A stretch of DNA of 64,000 nucleotides from Streptomyces sp. ISL-87 (GTDB lineage Bacteria > Actinomycetota > Actinomycetes > Streptomycetales > Streptomycetaceae): the NCBI RefSeq assembly GCF_018614095.1, contig NZ_JAGGOY010000024.1:1-64000 (forward strand), read 5' to 3'. The notes beneath the pieces are model-generated. The model worked only from the letters and a program-made list of their open reading frames with translations. It searched no databases and had not been told where the DNA came from. Shown here piece after piece: positions 28,026-36,809 of the stretch (positions within the stretch are counted from its first letter, which is position 1; every line of letters starts with the position of its first letter). A program made the translations under genes and the position numbers.

Positions 28026-29009
28026 TCAGTACTGGCGGTTCGGCAGGGCGGCCGCAGCCTGGTCCTGGGTGAAGACGCCCTCCTCGGTCTTGATCCGGCG
28101 CGGCACCTGCTCACCGGCGTCGACCTTCTTGACCAGCTCCATCAGCTGGTCGCCGAGGAGGGGGTTGCACTCGACGAGGACGTTGATCTTGCCCTGGCTC
28201 ATCGCGGTGAAGGCGTCCTTGACGCCGTCCACCGAGATGATCTTGATGTCTGTGCCGGGCTTCTTGCCGGCCTCCTCGATGGCCTGGATGGCGCCGAGGG
28301 TCATGTCGTCGTTGTGCGCGTAGAGCACGTCGATCTTCGGCTGGGACTTCAGGAAGGCCTGCATGACCTCCTTGCCCTTGGCGCGTGTGAAGTCACCGGT
28401 CTGGGAGGCCGTGATCTTGAACTTGGCGTCGGTCTTGATGACGTCGGCGAAGCCGGACTTGCGGTCGTTGGCGGGGGCGGAGCCGGTGGTGCCCTGCAAC
28501 TCCACGATGTTCACCGCGTCGCTCTTGCCCTGGTACTCCTTCACCAGCCAGTCGCCGGCCTTCTTGCCCTCCTCGACGAAGTCCGAACCGAGGAAGGTGG
28601 CATAGAGCGACTCGTCCTCGGAGTCGACCGCGCGGTCCGTCAGGACGACCGGGATGTGGGCGGCCTTGGCCTCCTTGAGTACGGTGTCCCAGCCCGACTC
28701 GACCACCGGCGAGAAGGCGATCACGTCCACCTTCTGCTGGATGAACGAGCGGATGGCCTTGATCTGGTTCTCCTGCTTCTGCTGGGCATCGGAGAACTTG
28801 AGCGTGATCCCGGCCTTCTTGGCCGCGTCCTGCACGGACTTGGTGTTGGCCGTGCGCCACCCGCTCTCCGCGCCGACCTGCGAGAAGCCCACGGTGAGCT
28901 TGTGGCCGGAGCCCTTGCCGTCGGTCGAGCCGCCGCTCCCGGTACCGCAGGCGGACAGAACGGCGACCATCGCGCCGGCGACCAGGGTCGCCGCAGCTCT
29001 CTTGGACAT
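28026..29009 (-). CDS. Sugar ABC transporter substrate-binding lipoprotein, YtfQ type
   Basis: A 327-residue peripla-fold lipoprotein. The signal peptide ends in lipobox LSAC (Cys about residue 20), followed by a Gly/Ser linker. Family features include VGFSQVGAESGWRTANTKSVQDAA, KAIRSFIQQKVDVIAFSPVVESGWDTVL and VVLTDRAVDSEDES. YtfQ binds furanose forms of galactose and arabinose in E. coli. It heads the second importer operon; an operator lies about 250 bp upstream. Confidence 0.92.
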   Translation of the reverse strand: MSKRAAATLVAGAMVAVLSACGTGSGGSTDGKGSGHKLTVGFSQVGAESGWRTANTKSVQDAAKKAGITLKFSDAQQKQENQIKAIRSFIQQKVDVIAFSPVVESGWDTVLKEAKAAHIPVVLTDRAVDSEDESLYATFLGSDFVEEGKKAGDWLVKEYQGKSDAVNIVELQGTTGSAPANDRKSGFADVIKTDAKFKITASQTGDFTRAKGKEVMQAFLKSQPKIDVLYAHNDDMTLGAIQAIEEAGKKPGTDIKIISVDGVKDAFTAMSQGKINVLVECNPLLGDQLMELVKKVDAGEQVPRRIKTEEGVFTQDQAAAALPNRQY

Positions 29010-29260
29010 CTTGGGATTCCTCTCGGGGTGGGGAGGCCGCTCCTGGCGCGGACGGATCGACTGCGTACGGGTCGACCGGAGGCCGACTGACCGCAGGTCG
29101 ATCGACAGTGGAGCCGGCCGGCGGGCGCGGGAGGCGGTTGGACACCACCGGGGGCGGTGGGCCCCCGGTGTGGCGTGGTGCAGGCGGCGGTGCGGTCCGC
29201 AGTGGTCCGTGTGAACGGGATGTGGCCGTGCCGTTGCGGTTGCCGTTTCGCTTGAGTGTG

Positions 29261-29278
29261 ATTGTTAGCGCTCACAAT
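29261..29278 (-). promoter_or_regulatory. LacI-type operator upstream of ytfQ
   Basis: attgttagcgctcacaat matches the chvE/araB operator at 16 of 18 positions and keeps the central GCG. It sits between the regulator gene (ends 29443) and ytfQ (starts 29009), placing the promoter in the long leader region 29010-29280. Confidence 0.8.
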
Positions 29279-29442
29279 TCAGCGGACAAGGGGCCCGGCG
29301 CGCCGTTACCCAATCTTGACCACGTTCCCGCGCCGTCCCAGCCCGACCCTGGGCGGCGGCGCGGGTCGGGCCCCAACCCAGGTCGACGGCCCGCGACTTG
29401 CCTCGTGTCAGAGCGTCGCTCGGTGCGTCCGCGCGCAGCCGG

Positions 29443-30474
29443 CTACCGGCGAGCCGCCGGGCCCGCGCTGCGGCGCAGCACCATCTCCGGCGAGATCAGC
29501 ACATGGCTGCGGGCATGGTCAACGCCGGCCAGCTCCTCCACCAGCAGCTCAAGAGCGCGGCGCCCCAACTCACCGAAGTCCTGACGCACGGTGGTCAGCG
29601 GCGGCGCGAAGTACGCGGCCTCCGGAATGTCGTCGAACCCGACCACACTGATGTCGCCCGGGATCGCCCGGCCCGCCTCATGGAACGCCCGGAGCAGGCC
29701 GAGAGCCATGTGGTCGTTGGCGCAGAACACCGCGGTGACCAGCGGATCCTCAGCGATCCGCAGACCGGCCTCGTATCCGGACCGCGCGCTCCAGTCGCCG
29801 CTCTGCACCGGCGGCACCTCGGCACCGCGGGCCTCCAGGGCCCTGCGCCAGCCGTCCTGCCGGGTCTTGGTCTCCAGCCAGCCGGAGGGGCCGGCGACGT
29901 GGTGCACCGTGGCGTGCCCGAGGTCGAGCAGATGCCGGGTGGCGGCCAGCGCGCCCGACTCGTTGTCGACGGCGACCATCGGTACCCGGGACTGGCTGCC
30001 CGACCCGACGGCGACCACGGGCACCGCGCTGGACAGCTTGGCCACCGCGCTCACCGCCGAGATCTGCGGCGCGATGACGACGATGCCCTCCACACCCTGG
30101 TCGCGGAGCCGGTCCACCGCCTCCTGGACCGAGCGGCTGTCCAGCGAACGCAGGCTCGCGACGCTGACGAAGTACCCCGCACTGCGCGCGGCCTGCTCGA
30201 TCCCGTCCAGCATCGACGCGGGCCCGTAGAGGGCGCTGCCGAAACTGACGACGCCGAGGGTCTGGGAGCGCCGGGTGACCAGTGCGCGGGCTGCCGAGTT
30301 GGGGCGGTAGTCCAGTTCCCGGATGGCGGCGAGCACCCGGTCCCGGGTGTCGGGCCGGACGTGCGGTGCCCCGTTCAGCACCCGCGACACGGTCTGGTGG
30401 GACACGCCGGCGACCCGCGCCACGTCCGCCATCACAGGCTGGCGGGACTCCGGCTCGGTGCTTGCAGTTCCCAC
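29443..30474 (-). CDS. LacI-family regulator of the arabinose/pentose regulon
   Basis: A 343-residue LacI/GalR repressor. The helix-turn-helix (VMADVARVAGVSHQTVSRVLNG) and hinge (LDYRPNSAARALVTRRSQTLGV) are intact, followed by the peripla-like sensor domain with AVFCANDHMALGLLRA and VVGFDDIPEAAYFAPPLTTVRQDF. It lies beside ytfQ on the same strand, and matching operators occur at three promoters across 16 kb, so it is the probable regulator of both importers and araBDA, released by arabinose or a derivative. A weaker site (near 30607-30624) could give autoregulation. Often called AraR in related bacteria. Confidence 0.9.
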   Translation of the reverse strand: MGTASTEPESRQPVMADVARVAGVSHQTVSRVLNGAPHVRPDTRDRVLAAIRELDYRPNSAARALVTRRSQTLGVVSFGSALYGPASMLDGIEQAARSAGYFVSVASLRSLDSRSVQEAVDRLRDQGVEGIVVIAPQISAVSAVAKLSSAVPVVAVGSGSQSRVPMVAVDNESGALAATRHLLDLGHATVHHVAGPSGWLETKTRQDGWRRALEARGAEVPPVQSGDWSARSGYEAGLRIAEDPLVTAVFCANDHMALGLLRAFHEAGRAIPGDISVVGFDDIPEAAYFAPPLTTVRQDFGELGRRALELLVEELAGVDHARSHVLISPEMVLRRSAGPAARR

Positions 30475-30713
30475 TCAAGGCCCCCTCATCGGTCATATCG
30501 GTGCGGATCGGCTGCCGGTCGGTGTCTACGAGTGACGGCGCTCAGCGGCGGCACCCCCTGGCGGTGCCCGGCCGGTGACGCAGGGCCGCGCAGACACTAC
30601 GACTGTCTCATGAGCGCTGACGACAGTGTATTTGTTCACGATCACATAACGTCGCCCATCGTGATCACCGTTGCCCTGCGTACGCTTTCGCGCCGGTCGA
30701 ACCGGAGGAGGGC

Positions 30714-30977
30714 TCAACGTGAGCCTCGGCCGCTGCCCGCGACGAAAGCGGCCAGGAGCGCGGCGATGGCCGCCCAGACGATGCCTTCACCGCCGGCGTG
30801 CTGCCATCCCAGCAAGCCGAGTACGAGCCCGATGACGGCGCCGGTCCAAAGGGCGCGGGCATCGCTGAGGAACGCCCACTGGTACCTGGCGCTGCCGGGT
30901 TCCCTGAGCTCCGCGAGCGCCGTCCTGATCACGAGGCCTGCCAGGACGATCGCGGCGACCAAAAGGGTCGGCTCCAC
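30714..30977 (-). CDS. Small hypothetical membrane protein
   Basis: An 87-residue protein with an N-terminal helix (LLVAAIVLAGLVIRTAL), a short charged loop (LREPGSARYQWAFLSDAR), a second helix (WTGAVIGLVLGLLGW) and a third (GIVWAAIAALLAAFVAGSG). The ATG at 30977 follows ggagcag. No known family is recognised. It stands alone between the LacI gene and a plus-strand gene. Confidence 0.6.
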   Translation of the reverse strand: MEPTLLVAAIVLAGLVIRTALAELREPGSARYQWAFLSDARALWTGAVIGLVLGLLGWQHAGGEGIVWAAIAALLAAFVAGSGRGSR

Positions 30978-31153
30978 TGCTCCTCCGTCCGTCAGTTGCG
31001 CCCGGAGCTGATCAAGTCCGCGGGGCGCTCGTAGATGCCGGGGGATGCCGTCCCGCGTTCGCCTCCAGGTTCTCCTCTTCGAACGGGCGGCGGTAGACGC
31101 GGCTCGCCGGGGAGGCGGTCTCGCCTGTCACGTTCGTCATCGACGCCGCCGGT

Positions 31154-31504
31154 GTGCTGCGGCTGGCGCCGCGCCGGAGCGAGCACGTGGTGTGTGCCGG
31201 TGGAGGAACGGTTCTGGGGGCCGGGGAGATGAGCTTCCGAGAGGAGTCCGGGCAGTGGATGGTCAGCGAGGTCAGCAACCAGTCGACCGGATATTGCCCG
31301 GACCTCAGCTCGTGGCCGGCCGTCGCAGACGCCTTGGACGCAGCCGGGATCGAGCACCCCGTCGGCTTCACCCACGAGGTGGTGTTCCGTCGCTGTCCGG
31401 CCTGCCGTCACCTCAACATTGTGCGGGAGGAGGACTTTGTCTGCGTCTTCTGCGATGAGGCACTGCCGCACGAATGGAACGTGGACGTGTGCACTGAAGG
31501 CTAG
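31154..31504 (+). CDS. Hypothetical protein with C-terminal zinc ribbon
   Basis: A 116-residue protein; two CxxC pairs (CPACRH and CVFCDEAL) near the C-terminus form a probable zinc ribbon, after a conserved GAGEMSFREE...VSEVSNQSTGYCPDLSSWPAVADAL region seen in streptomycete proteins of unknown function. The first codon in frame is the GTG at 31154. Conserved-looking sequence begins before it (EAVSPVTFVIDAAG) but a TAG at 31094 closes the frame, so the gene may be 5'-truncated. A strong terminator follows. Confidence 0.65.
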   Translation: MLRLAPRRSEHVVCAGGGTVLGAGEMSFREESGQWMVSEVSNQSTGYCPDLSSWPAVADALDAAGIEHPVGFTHEVVFRRCPACRHLNIVREEDFVCVFCDEALPHEWNVDVCTEG

Positions 31505-31550
31505 TGCCGTGGCACTGGGTAGGCGGCCCGGCCGAGCGGCGGTGCAACTT

Positions 31551-31586
31551 CCCGGCCCTCCCAGGAGGCGGCTGGGGAGGGCCGGG
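31551..31586. terminator. Bidirectional hairpin terminator
   Basis: Perfect 12-bp arms, cccggccctccc (31551-31562) and gggagggccggg (31575-31586), with a 12-nt loop. It lies between the convergent zinc-ribbon gene and the CobW gene. Confidence 0.8.
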
Positions 31587-31620
31587 GTTGAGACACTTGA
31601 CCACCGCGCTGCGGGGATGG

Positions 31621-32799
31621 TCAAGCCTGCGCCCCGGCGAGTGCCGGCTCCTCGTGTTCGCAGGTGGCGTCGATGCCGTACGTCTCCCAGGTGGGGAACG
31701 GGTCGTGCGAGGGTGCGGATTCCCCCTCGGCCAGCAGGCATGCGGTGAGCGCGGCCCGCAGGGCTTCGGGGCGCAGGCCGGTGCCGATGAAGACCAGTTC
31801 CTGGCCCTGGAGGTCGTACGGGGTGCGGGCTCCGGAGGGTTCGAAGCGTGCGACGGCCCCGGCCTGGGACCACAGCCCGGTCACGGTCGGGCGGCTGGCC
31901 AGCCAGAAGAAGCCCTTGGATCGCAGGATCTGGCCGTAGGTGCCGCTGTCCATGCCCTTGGTGACGAACGTCCACAGGCGGCCTGGGTGGAAGGGCCGGT
32001 CGGAGCGGAAGACGATGCTGGAGATGCCGTATTCCTCGGTCTCCGGCACATGGTCGCCGTTGAGTTCCATGACCCAGCCAGGTGCCTGCTGGGCGCGTTC
32101 GAGGTCGAAGAGGCCGGTGCCGAGGACGTCGCCGAGCTGTACGCGCCCGCGGGTGGCGGGCACGATGCGGGCGGCCGGGTTGAGCCGGCTGAGCGCCGCC
32201 CGCAGGCGGACGGCCGTTCCGCTGCCGACGAGGTCGAGCTTGTTGAGGACGATGACGTCGGCGAATTCGATCTGGTCCATGAGCAGGTCGCTGACGGTGC
32301 GCTCGTCGTCCTCGTACTGGTCCAGGCCGCGTTCCGCGAGGCCGTCCCCACCTGTGAGTTCGGGGAGGAAATTGGCGGCGTCGACCACGGTGACCATGGT
32401 GTCGAGGCGGGCAAGGTCGCCGAGCGTGGCGCCGTCGTTGCGGGGGAAGGCGAAGGTGGCGGCGACCGGCATCGGTTCGGAGATGCCGCTCGACTCGATG
32501 AGGAGGTAGTCGAAGCGGTCCTCGCGGGCGAGGCGGTCGACCTCTTCCAGGAGATCGTCGCGCAGGGTGCAGCAGATGCAGCCGTTGGTCATCTCGACCA
32601 GGCGTTCCTCGGTCCGCGACAGGGCGGCTTCGCCGCCGCGCACGAGCGCGGCGTCGATATTGATCTCGCTCATGTCGTTGACGATCACGGCGACCCGCAG
32701 GCCCTCGCGATTGGTCAGGACGTGATTGAGCAGGGTGGTCTTGCCCGCGCCCAGGAATCCGGAGAGGACCGTTACGGGCAGTCGTGCGTCGTTCGTCAT
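31621..32799 (-). CDS. COG0523/CobW-family GTPase, probable zinc metallochaperone
   Basis: A 392-residue G3E GTPase. Walker [17 protein letters not shown] (about residues 13-28), the metal-binding CICC at 74-77, Walker [10 protein letters not shown], the base-specificity motif LNKLD near residue 195, and a C-terminal CobW-C domain (about 265-370) with RPFHPGRLW. The C-terminus has a small His/Glu-rich tail. Members with this layout deliver zinc when it is scarce. It is followed or accompanied by zinc-free ribosomal protein genes and lies under a Zur-type box, which strongly supports a zinc-starvation role. Confidence 0.92.
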   Translation of the reverse strand: MTNDARLPVTVLSGFLGAGKTTLLNHVLTNREGLRVAVIVNDMSEINIDAALVRGGEAALSRTEERLVEMTNGCICCTLRDDLLEEVDRLAREDRFDYLLIESSGISEPMPVAATFAFPRNDGATLGDLARLDTMVTVVDAANFLPELTGGDGLAERGLDQYEDDERTVSDLLMDQIEFADVIVLNKLDLVGSGTAVRLRAALSRLNPAARIVPATRGRVQLGDVLGTGLFDLERAQQAPGWVMELNGDHVPETEEYGISSIVFRSDRPFHPGRLWTFVTKGMDSGTYGQILRSKGFFWLASRPTVTGLWSQAGAVARFEPSGARTPYDLQGQELVFIGTGLRPEALRAALTACLLAEGESAPSHDPFPTWETYGIDATCEHEEPALAGAQA

Positions 32800-32805
32800 G
32801 CCGGA

Positions 32806-32976
32806 TCAGCTCTCGGGGCGGAGCAGGCCGCGTTCGTACGCCTTCACCAGGCGCTGGGGGACCTGGTACACGGAGCCGTCGACCGTGATCGGTACGAGCT
32901 GCGGGGTGGTGGCCTTCCACTGCGCGCGGCGGTGGCGGGTGTTGCTACGGGACAGCTTCCGCTTGGGTACGGCCAC
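32806..32976 (-). CDS. rpmF: Ribosomal protein L32, zinc-free paralogue
   Basis: A 56-residue protein ([20 protein letters not shown] at the start, [14 protein letters not shown] at the end), the length and sequence of bL32. The two CxxC pairs of the zinc-binding form are absent, so this is the C-minus type made when zinc is scarce. The GTG start at 32976 has cagagg-like caggagg five bases upstream. It precedes the CobW gene by 6 bp on the same strand; a Zur-like box lies 48 bp upstream. Confidence 0.9.
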   Translation of the reverse strand: MAVPKRKLSRSNTRHRRAQWKATTPQLVPITVDGSVYQVPQRLVKAYERGLLRPES

Positions 32977-33023
32977 GGGGGTCCTCCTGAATCGGTGGTG
33001 AGGGGTGACGGGAGGACTCTACA

Positions 33024-33038
33024 TGAAAATGAATGTCA
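33024..33038. promoter_or_regulatory. Zur-type box upstream of rpmF-cobW
   Basis: tgaaaatgaatgtca is a 15-bp near-palindrome of the TGAAAATnATTTTCA kind that Zur binds in streptomycetes. It lies 48 bp before rpmF, in the right place to block the rpmF-cobW promoter when zinc is plentiful. Confidence 0.75.
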
Positions 33039-33138
33039 TTAGACGTTCCTTCGGTGGGGCCGTGCCGACGTGCCCGAAGACCGCCTCGCGCAGCAGCGCG
33101 AGGCGGTCGCCGTGGGCGAGATCGTTCGGTTACCCCGG

Positions 33139-33444
33139 TTACCAGGAGGACTTGGTTACTCCGGGCAGGAATCCCGCGTGCGCCTGCTGTCGTGCCCGTA
33201 CCCGGGAGAGCCCGAACTTGCGCAGGTAGCCGCGGGGGCGGCCGTCCGTGCTGTCGCGGTTGCGTACCCGCGTGGCGCTGGCGTCGCGCGGCTGTCGGCG
33301 GAGCTCGGCCAGCGCGGTCTCCCGTTCGGCTGCCGTGGAGGACGGGCGGCGGATGGTCTCCTTCAGTTCGGCCCGACGCGCGGCGTACCGCTCGACGGTC
33401 GCCTTGCGCTTCTCGTTCTGCGCGATCTTGCTTTTCTTCGCCAT
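33139..33444 (-). CDS. rpsN: Ribosomal protein S14, zinc-free paralogue
   Basis: A 101-residue uS14 of the long, C-minus form ([13 protein letters not shown] at the start, [24 protein letters not shown] near the end). The zinc-binding CxxC motifs of the short form are missing. It decodes as part of the 30S head. The ATG at 33444 shares one base with the rpmB stop (TGATG), so translation is coupled. Confidence 0.95.
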   Translation of the reverse strand: MAKKSKIAQNEKRKATVERYAARRAELKETIRRPSSTAAERETALAELRRQPRDASATRVRNRDSTDGRPRGYLRKFGLSRVRARQQAHAGFLPGVTKSSW

Positions 33445-33680
33445 CAGGCCTTCCCCCCTCGTGCGCGGATCCGGGCCACGGCCGCCTCGATGCCGATGGC
33501 GTCCACGGTCTTGATCGCCTTGGTGCTCAGGGTCAGGCGGATGTGGCGGCCTTCGCTGGGCAGCCAGTAGCGCCTGCGCTGGGTGTTCGGGTCGAAGCGG
33601 CGCGAGGTGCGCCGGTGGGAGTGGGAGATGGTGTTGCCGAATCCCGGCTTGGCGCCGGTCAGTTGGCAGTGGGCTGACAT
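33444..33680 (-). CDS. rpmB: Ribosomal protein L28, zinc-free paralogue
   Basis: A 78-residue bL28: [38 protein letters not shown], then the [18 protein letters not shown] tail. Only one cysteine remains, so the zinc ribbon of other L28 proteins is absent. First gene of the rpmB-rpsN pair, divergent from rpmG across a 67-bp gap that holds a Zur-type box. Confidence 0.95.
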   Translation of the reverse strand: MSAHCQLTGAKPGFGNTISHSHRRTSRRFDPNTQRRRYWLPSEGRHIRLTLSTKAIKTVDAIGIEAAVARIRARGGKA

Positions 33681-33720
33681 GGGTGGTATCGCCTCTCGGT
33701 GCGGTCGACCGTATTGGAAA

Positions 33721-33735
33721 TGGAAACCATTGTCA
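33721..33735. promoter_or_regulatory. Zur-type box between rpmB and rpmG
   Basis: tggaaaccattgtca is a 15-bp imperfect palindrome (TGnnAA...TTnnCA) like the box at 33024. It sits between the divergent rpmB-rpsN and rpmG-rpmE operons and could control both. Confidence 0.7.
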
Positions 33736-33747
33736 TATACTAGCCGC

Positions 33748-33912
33748 ATGGCACGCAACGAACTCCGCCCGATCATCAAGCTCCGCTCCACCGAGGGCAC
33801 CGGATTCACCTACGTCACCCGCAAGAACCGGCGGAACAACCCCGACCGGCTGGTGCTGCGCAAGTACGACCCCGTCCTGCGCCGCCACGTCGACTTCCGC
33901 GAAGAGCGCTGA
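33748..33912 (+). CDS. rpmG: Ribosomal protein L33, zinc-free paralogue
   Basis: A 54-residue bL33: [36 protein letters not shown] then [12 protein letters not shown]. The four zinc-binding cysteines of the C-plus form are missing. First gene of an operon running rpmG, rpmE, the P-loop-less CobW-like gene and rpsR. Confidence 0.95.
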   Translation: MARNELRPIIKLRSTEGTGFTYVTRKNRRNNPDRLVLRKYDPVLRRHVDFREER

Positions 33913-33973
33913 GCCCTGCCCTGCCCTGCCCCTTCCCCTTCCCCTTCCCCGAGCCCTTCGAGAGGTCCCTGCC

Positions 33974-34219
33974 ATGAAGCCCGGCATCCACCCCGCCTAC
34001 GGCCCCGTCGTGTTCCGCGATTCCGCCTCCGGCACCGCGTTCCTCACCCGCTCCACGATGACCAGCGACAAGACCGTCGAATGGGAGGACGGCAACACCT
34101 ACCCGGTCGTGGACGTGGAGATCTCCTCCGCCAGCCACCCCTTCTACACAGGCACCGCCCGGGTTCTGGACACCGCCGGCCGCGTCGAGCGATTCGAGCG
34201 CCGTTACGGAGCCCGGTGA
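33974..34219 (+). CDS. rpmE: Ribosomal protein L31 type B (zinc-free)
   Basis: An 81-residue L31 type [29 protein letters not shown], then [22 protein letters not shown]. It lacks the CxxC zinc motif of type A L31. Such paralogues replace the zinc form on the ribosome and free zinc for other uses. Its stop overlaps the start of the next gene by one base (TGATG). Confidence 0.95.
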   Translation: MKPGIHPAYGPVVFRDSASGTAFLTRSTMTSDKTVEWEDGNTYPVVDVEISSASHPFYTGTARVLDTAGRVERFERRYGAR

Positions 34220-35373
34220 TGGAGGAAGAGCACAAGCTCCCCGTCGTGATCGTCGCCGGCATTCATGCCGATGCCCGCAGGCAGGTCGTCGACCACCTCC
34301 TGCGGGCCGTCCCCGGGAGTGTGGCGCTCCACCACGACCTCACAGGGGCCGCCGACGGCGCCGTCCGCCGCCTCGTCCGCGACGCCTCCGGCGACCTCTC
34401 GCACGGTGAGACGCCGTTGGTCAACGACTGCGCGTGCTGTGCACTGCGCGAAGACCTCGTTCCGGAACTGGAGCGGCTGGCCGGCAGCGGCCTGACCCGG
34501 CTGGCCGTGGTCGAGCTGTGGGATTCGGTCGAGCCGAAGGCCATGGCGGAGGTGATCGCCGGGCACGGCGGAGAGGCCCTGACGCTGACGAACGTGATCA
34601 CCGCCGTGGACCCCGCGCTCGTACTGCCCTACCTCGCCAACGGCGACGACCTGGCCGAGGCCGGGCTTGCCGCGGCTCCCACCGATCAGCGGACCGTCGG
34701 TGACACTTGGGCCCGCCAGCTGGAGTACGCGCCCGTCGTCGCCGTCGTGGACAGCGACGACGACGCCGACGAGGAGGACCACGCCCTCCTCGCGCAGCTG
34801 CACCCCACCGCCCGTCGCGTGCCCGTCGGTTCCGGCGAGCTCGCGCAGGTCGCGTTCGACGGCTTCGACGTCGAGGTGGCTGCGGCCGCCCAGCATCCGG
34901 CCTGCGCGCTCCTGCCCCAGGAAGCGGACGAGGCGGGCGTCACCACACTCGTCTGGCGCCGCCACCGCCCCTTCCACCCCGAACGGCTGTACCGGGCGCT
35001 GGAGAACCTGTGCTGCGCCGCCGCCCGCAGCCGCGGGCGCTTCTGGCTCGCCGATCGCCCTGACACCCTGCTCGCGTGGGACGCGGCGGGCGGTGCGCTG
35101 TGCGTGGAGAGCGCCGGCCCGTGGCTGGCGTCCCTGCCCGACGCCGCCTGGGAGATGGTCCCGCCGATGCGCAGGGCGGCGGCCGCGCTCGACTGGCATC
35201 CCGACCACGGCGACTGCTGCCAGCACCTCGTCTTCACCTCGCCGGGCCTCGACCGCGACGGGCTGGAACGACTCCTCGACTCCTGTCTGCTGACGGACGC
35301 GGAATACACCTCCGGGCGCGAAGCCTGGAAGCGCCTACCCGCCGCCTTCGACTCCCTCCTCGACCCGGCCTGA
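34219..35373 (+). CDS. COG0523-like protein lacking a canonical P-loop
   Basis: A 384-residue protein with CobW architecture. The CxCC motif is intact ([11 protein letters not shown], Cys 71-74) and a CobW-C-like domain follows, including [16 protein letters not shown] and [22 protein letters not shown]. The N-terminal position of the Walker A loop, however, reads [19 protein letters not shown], with no GxxGxGKT, and the NKxD-like base motif reads VVDSDDD. So it probably does not bind GTP in the usual way. It is coupled to rpmE and precedes rpsR, all likely under Zur. It may be a non-GTPase zinc-binding partner, but that is inference. Confidence 0.85.
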   Translation: MEEEHKLPVVIVAGIHADARRQVVDHLLRAVPGSVALHHDLTGAADGAVRRLVRDASGDLSHGETPLVNDCACCALREDLVPELERLAGSGLTRLAVVELWDSVEPKAMAEVIAGHGGEALTLTNVITAVDPALVLPYLANGDDLAEAGLAAAPTDQRTVGDTWARQLEYAPVVAVVDSDDDADEEDHALLAQLHPTARRVPVGSGELAQVAFDGFDVEVAAAAQHPACALLPQEADEAGVTTLVWRRHRPFHPERLYRALENLCCAAARSRGRFWLADRPDTLLAWDAAGGALCVESAGPWLASLPDAAWEMVPPMRRAAAALDWHPDHGDCCQHLVFTSPGLDRDGLERLLDSCLLTDAEYTSGREAWKRLPAAFDSLLDPA

Positions 35374-35428
35374 GCCCTACAGCGCAGGCAAAACCGTGAC
35401 GGAAACGTTCATCCAAGGAGAAGCATCC

Positions 35429-35665
35429 ATGGCCCGACGCCACGAGCCCCGCAAGCCCGTCAAGTCCCGCCCCAACCCGCTCGACGTAGCCGGGATTACG
35501 TACATCGACTACAAGGACACCGACCTGCTGCGCAAGTTCATCTCCGACCGCGGCAAGATCCGCAGCCGGCGCGTCACGCGGATCACGGCCCAGCAGCAGC
35601 GAAAGCTCGCCGCCGCGATCAAGAACGCACGAGAGATGGCCCTGCTGCCGTACGCCGGCCGCTGA
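35429..35665 (+). CDS. rpsR: Ribosomal protein S18, zinc-free paralogue
   Basis: A 78-residue bS18: [66 protein letters not shown]. It lacks the cysteine used by some zinc-binding S18 proteins. An aaggag Shine-Dalgarno precedes the ATG. A weak Zur-like palindrome (tgacggaaacgttca, 35397-35411) lies just before it. A 31-bp hairpin follows. Confidence 0.95.
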   Translation: MARRHEPRKPVKSRPNPLDVAGITYIDYKDTDLLRKFISDRGKIRSRRVTRITAQQQRKLAAAIKNAREMALLPYAGR

Positions 35666-35680
35666 CCACGCGCATCGGCC

Positions 35681-35745
35681 TGACACAGCAGGAGGGGAGG
35701 GCGGGGGTGCTCCGAGCACCCCCGCCCTCCCCTCCTGCTGTGTCA
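35681..35745 (+). terminator. 31-bp perfect hairpin after rpsR
   Basis: The arms at 35681-35711 and 35715-35745 are exact complements around a 3-nt loop (ccg). The stem begins tgacacagcagg and is more than 80 percent GC. There is no T-run, typical for Streptomyces. It closes the zinc-starvation operon. Confidence 0.85.
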
Positions 35746-35752
35746 TGGCTCA

Positions 35753-36430
35753 GGCCGGCACCGCCGAAGGGACACCAATGACGCGGACGCGCTGCTGCCG
35801 CACCTGGAGCGGCTGCAGGGGGCTCGGCTTCGACGGCGTGGTCTCCTCCTGCGACTACTACCTGCCGGTGGTGGCTCGCGTCGCCGAACGGCTGGGTCTG
35901 CCCGGTGTCGCGCCGGAGGCGGTCGAGGCCGCTTGCCGCAAGGACGCGACTCGCCAGGTGCTGGCGGCGGCCGGGGTGCCCGGCCCGCGTTTCGCGCTCT
36001 GCGCGGACATCGCGGAGGCGGAGGCCGCTGCCCTGGTGATCGGCCACCCGCTGGTCGTCAAGCCGGTGGACCTGTGCGCGGGGATGCTGGTCCGGGAGGT
36101 CGGCGACGAGCGTGAACTGGGCGAAGCCTGCCAGGCGTTGGCCGACTTCCCCGTCAACGCCCGGGAGCAGGAGCGAACACCTGTCGTCCTGATCGAGGAG
36201 CTCCTCGACGGTCCCGAGGTCAGCGTCGAGACCGTCTCGTACGGCGGTACGACGCACGTGGTCGGGATCACGGACAAGAGCATCGGCGGGGCGCCGGCCT
36301 TCATCGAGACCGGCCACATGTTCCCCGCGGGCATCAACGCCCCCTGGCCCGGGAGGCCGCGGACACGGCCGTACGGGCCGTCCGGGCCCTGGGGCTGGAT
36401 CAGGTGGTCTGCCACACCGAGATCAAACTG
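35753..36430 (+). pseudogene. ATP-grasp enzyme, broken by indels and truncated
   Basis: An ATP-grasp ligase fragment of about 220 residues: DALLPHLERLQG, GFDGVVSSCDYYLPVVARVAERLGLPG, CRKDATRQVLAAAGVPGPRF, VIGHPLVVKPVDLCAGMLV, then VVLIEELLDGPEVSVETVSYGG. Such enzymes join a carboxylate to an amine or thiol. The frame shifts in a run of five G (35816-35822) and again in a C run near 36340, after which EAADTAVRAVRALGLDQVVCHTEIKLT follows. Both look like homopolymer errors. It then truly ends at about 36455, where an unrelated TrkA-type sequence starts, and it has no clear start, so it is a fragment in any case. Confidence 0.65.
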
Positions 36431-36456
36431 ACGACTTCGGGGCCGCGGGGTGCAAG

Positions 36457-36759
36457 GTGCTGCTGTTCGCGGCCGTCGAAGTGGCGGGGCATTCGGCACT
36501 GGAGGGCCGCACCATCGCCGAGTCCGTCCGTCCCGGCGCCTGGCGGGTCATCGCCCTGGACACCACGTCCCCGGACGATCGCCGCCCGGACCTCGCGATG
36601 GCCCCGGGCGGCGACGATGCCGCGCAGCAGCCCGCCCTCGTGTGGGACCTCCACCCCGGCTACGTCCTCAAGCCCCAGGACCGCTTGGTCCTGGCCGCCA
36701 CGCGCCGTGGCCTGGCAGAGCTGCTCGGGCGCGGACGAGTGCGTACCTCAGGGTCCTGA
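36457..36759 (+). pseudogene. TrkA-C-like potassium-regulatory domain remnant
   Basis: About 100 residues: LLFAAVEVAGHSALEGRTIAES, RPGAWRVIALD, then WDLHPGYVLKPQDRLVLAATRRGLAELLGRG. The last part is the typical end of a TrkA-C/RCK domain that senses nucleotides and gates potassium channels or antiporters. The NAD-binding half is missing. It is joined to the ATP-grasp remnant without a gap. Confidence 0.55.
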
Positions 36760-36809
36760 GACCTGAGGGCCACCCTGACGATCGGTAGGTCCTGGAGCCA
36801 AGACGTCGC

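Noticed and set aside
30992..32920. 642-residue minus-strand open frame covering the CobW gene
   Set aside because: It overlaps the CobW gene in another frame on the same strand. It is mostly Arg/Pro and has no motif.
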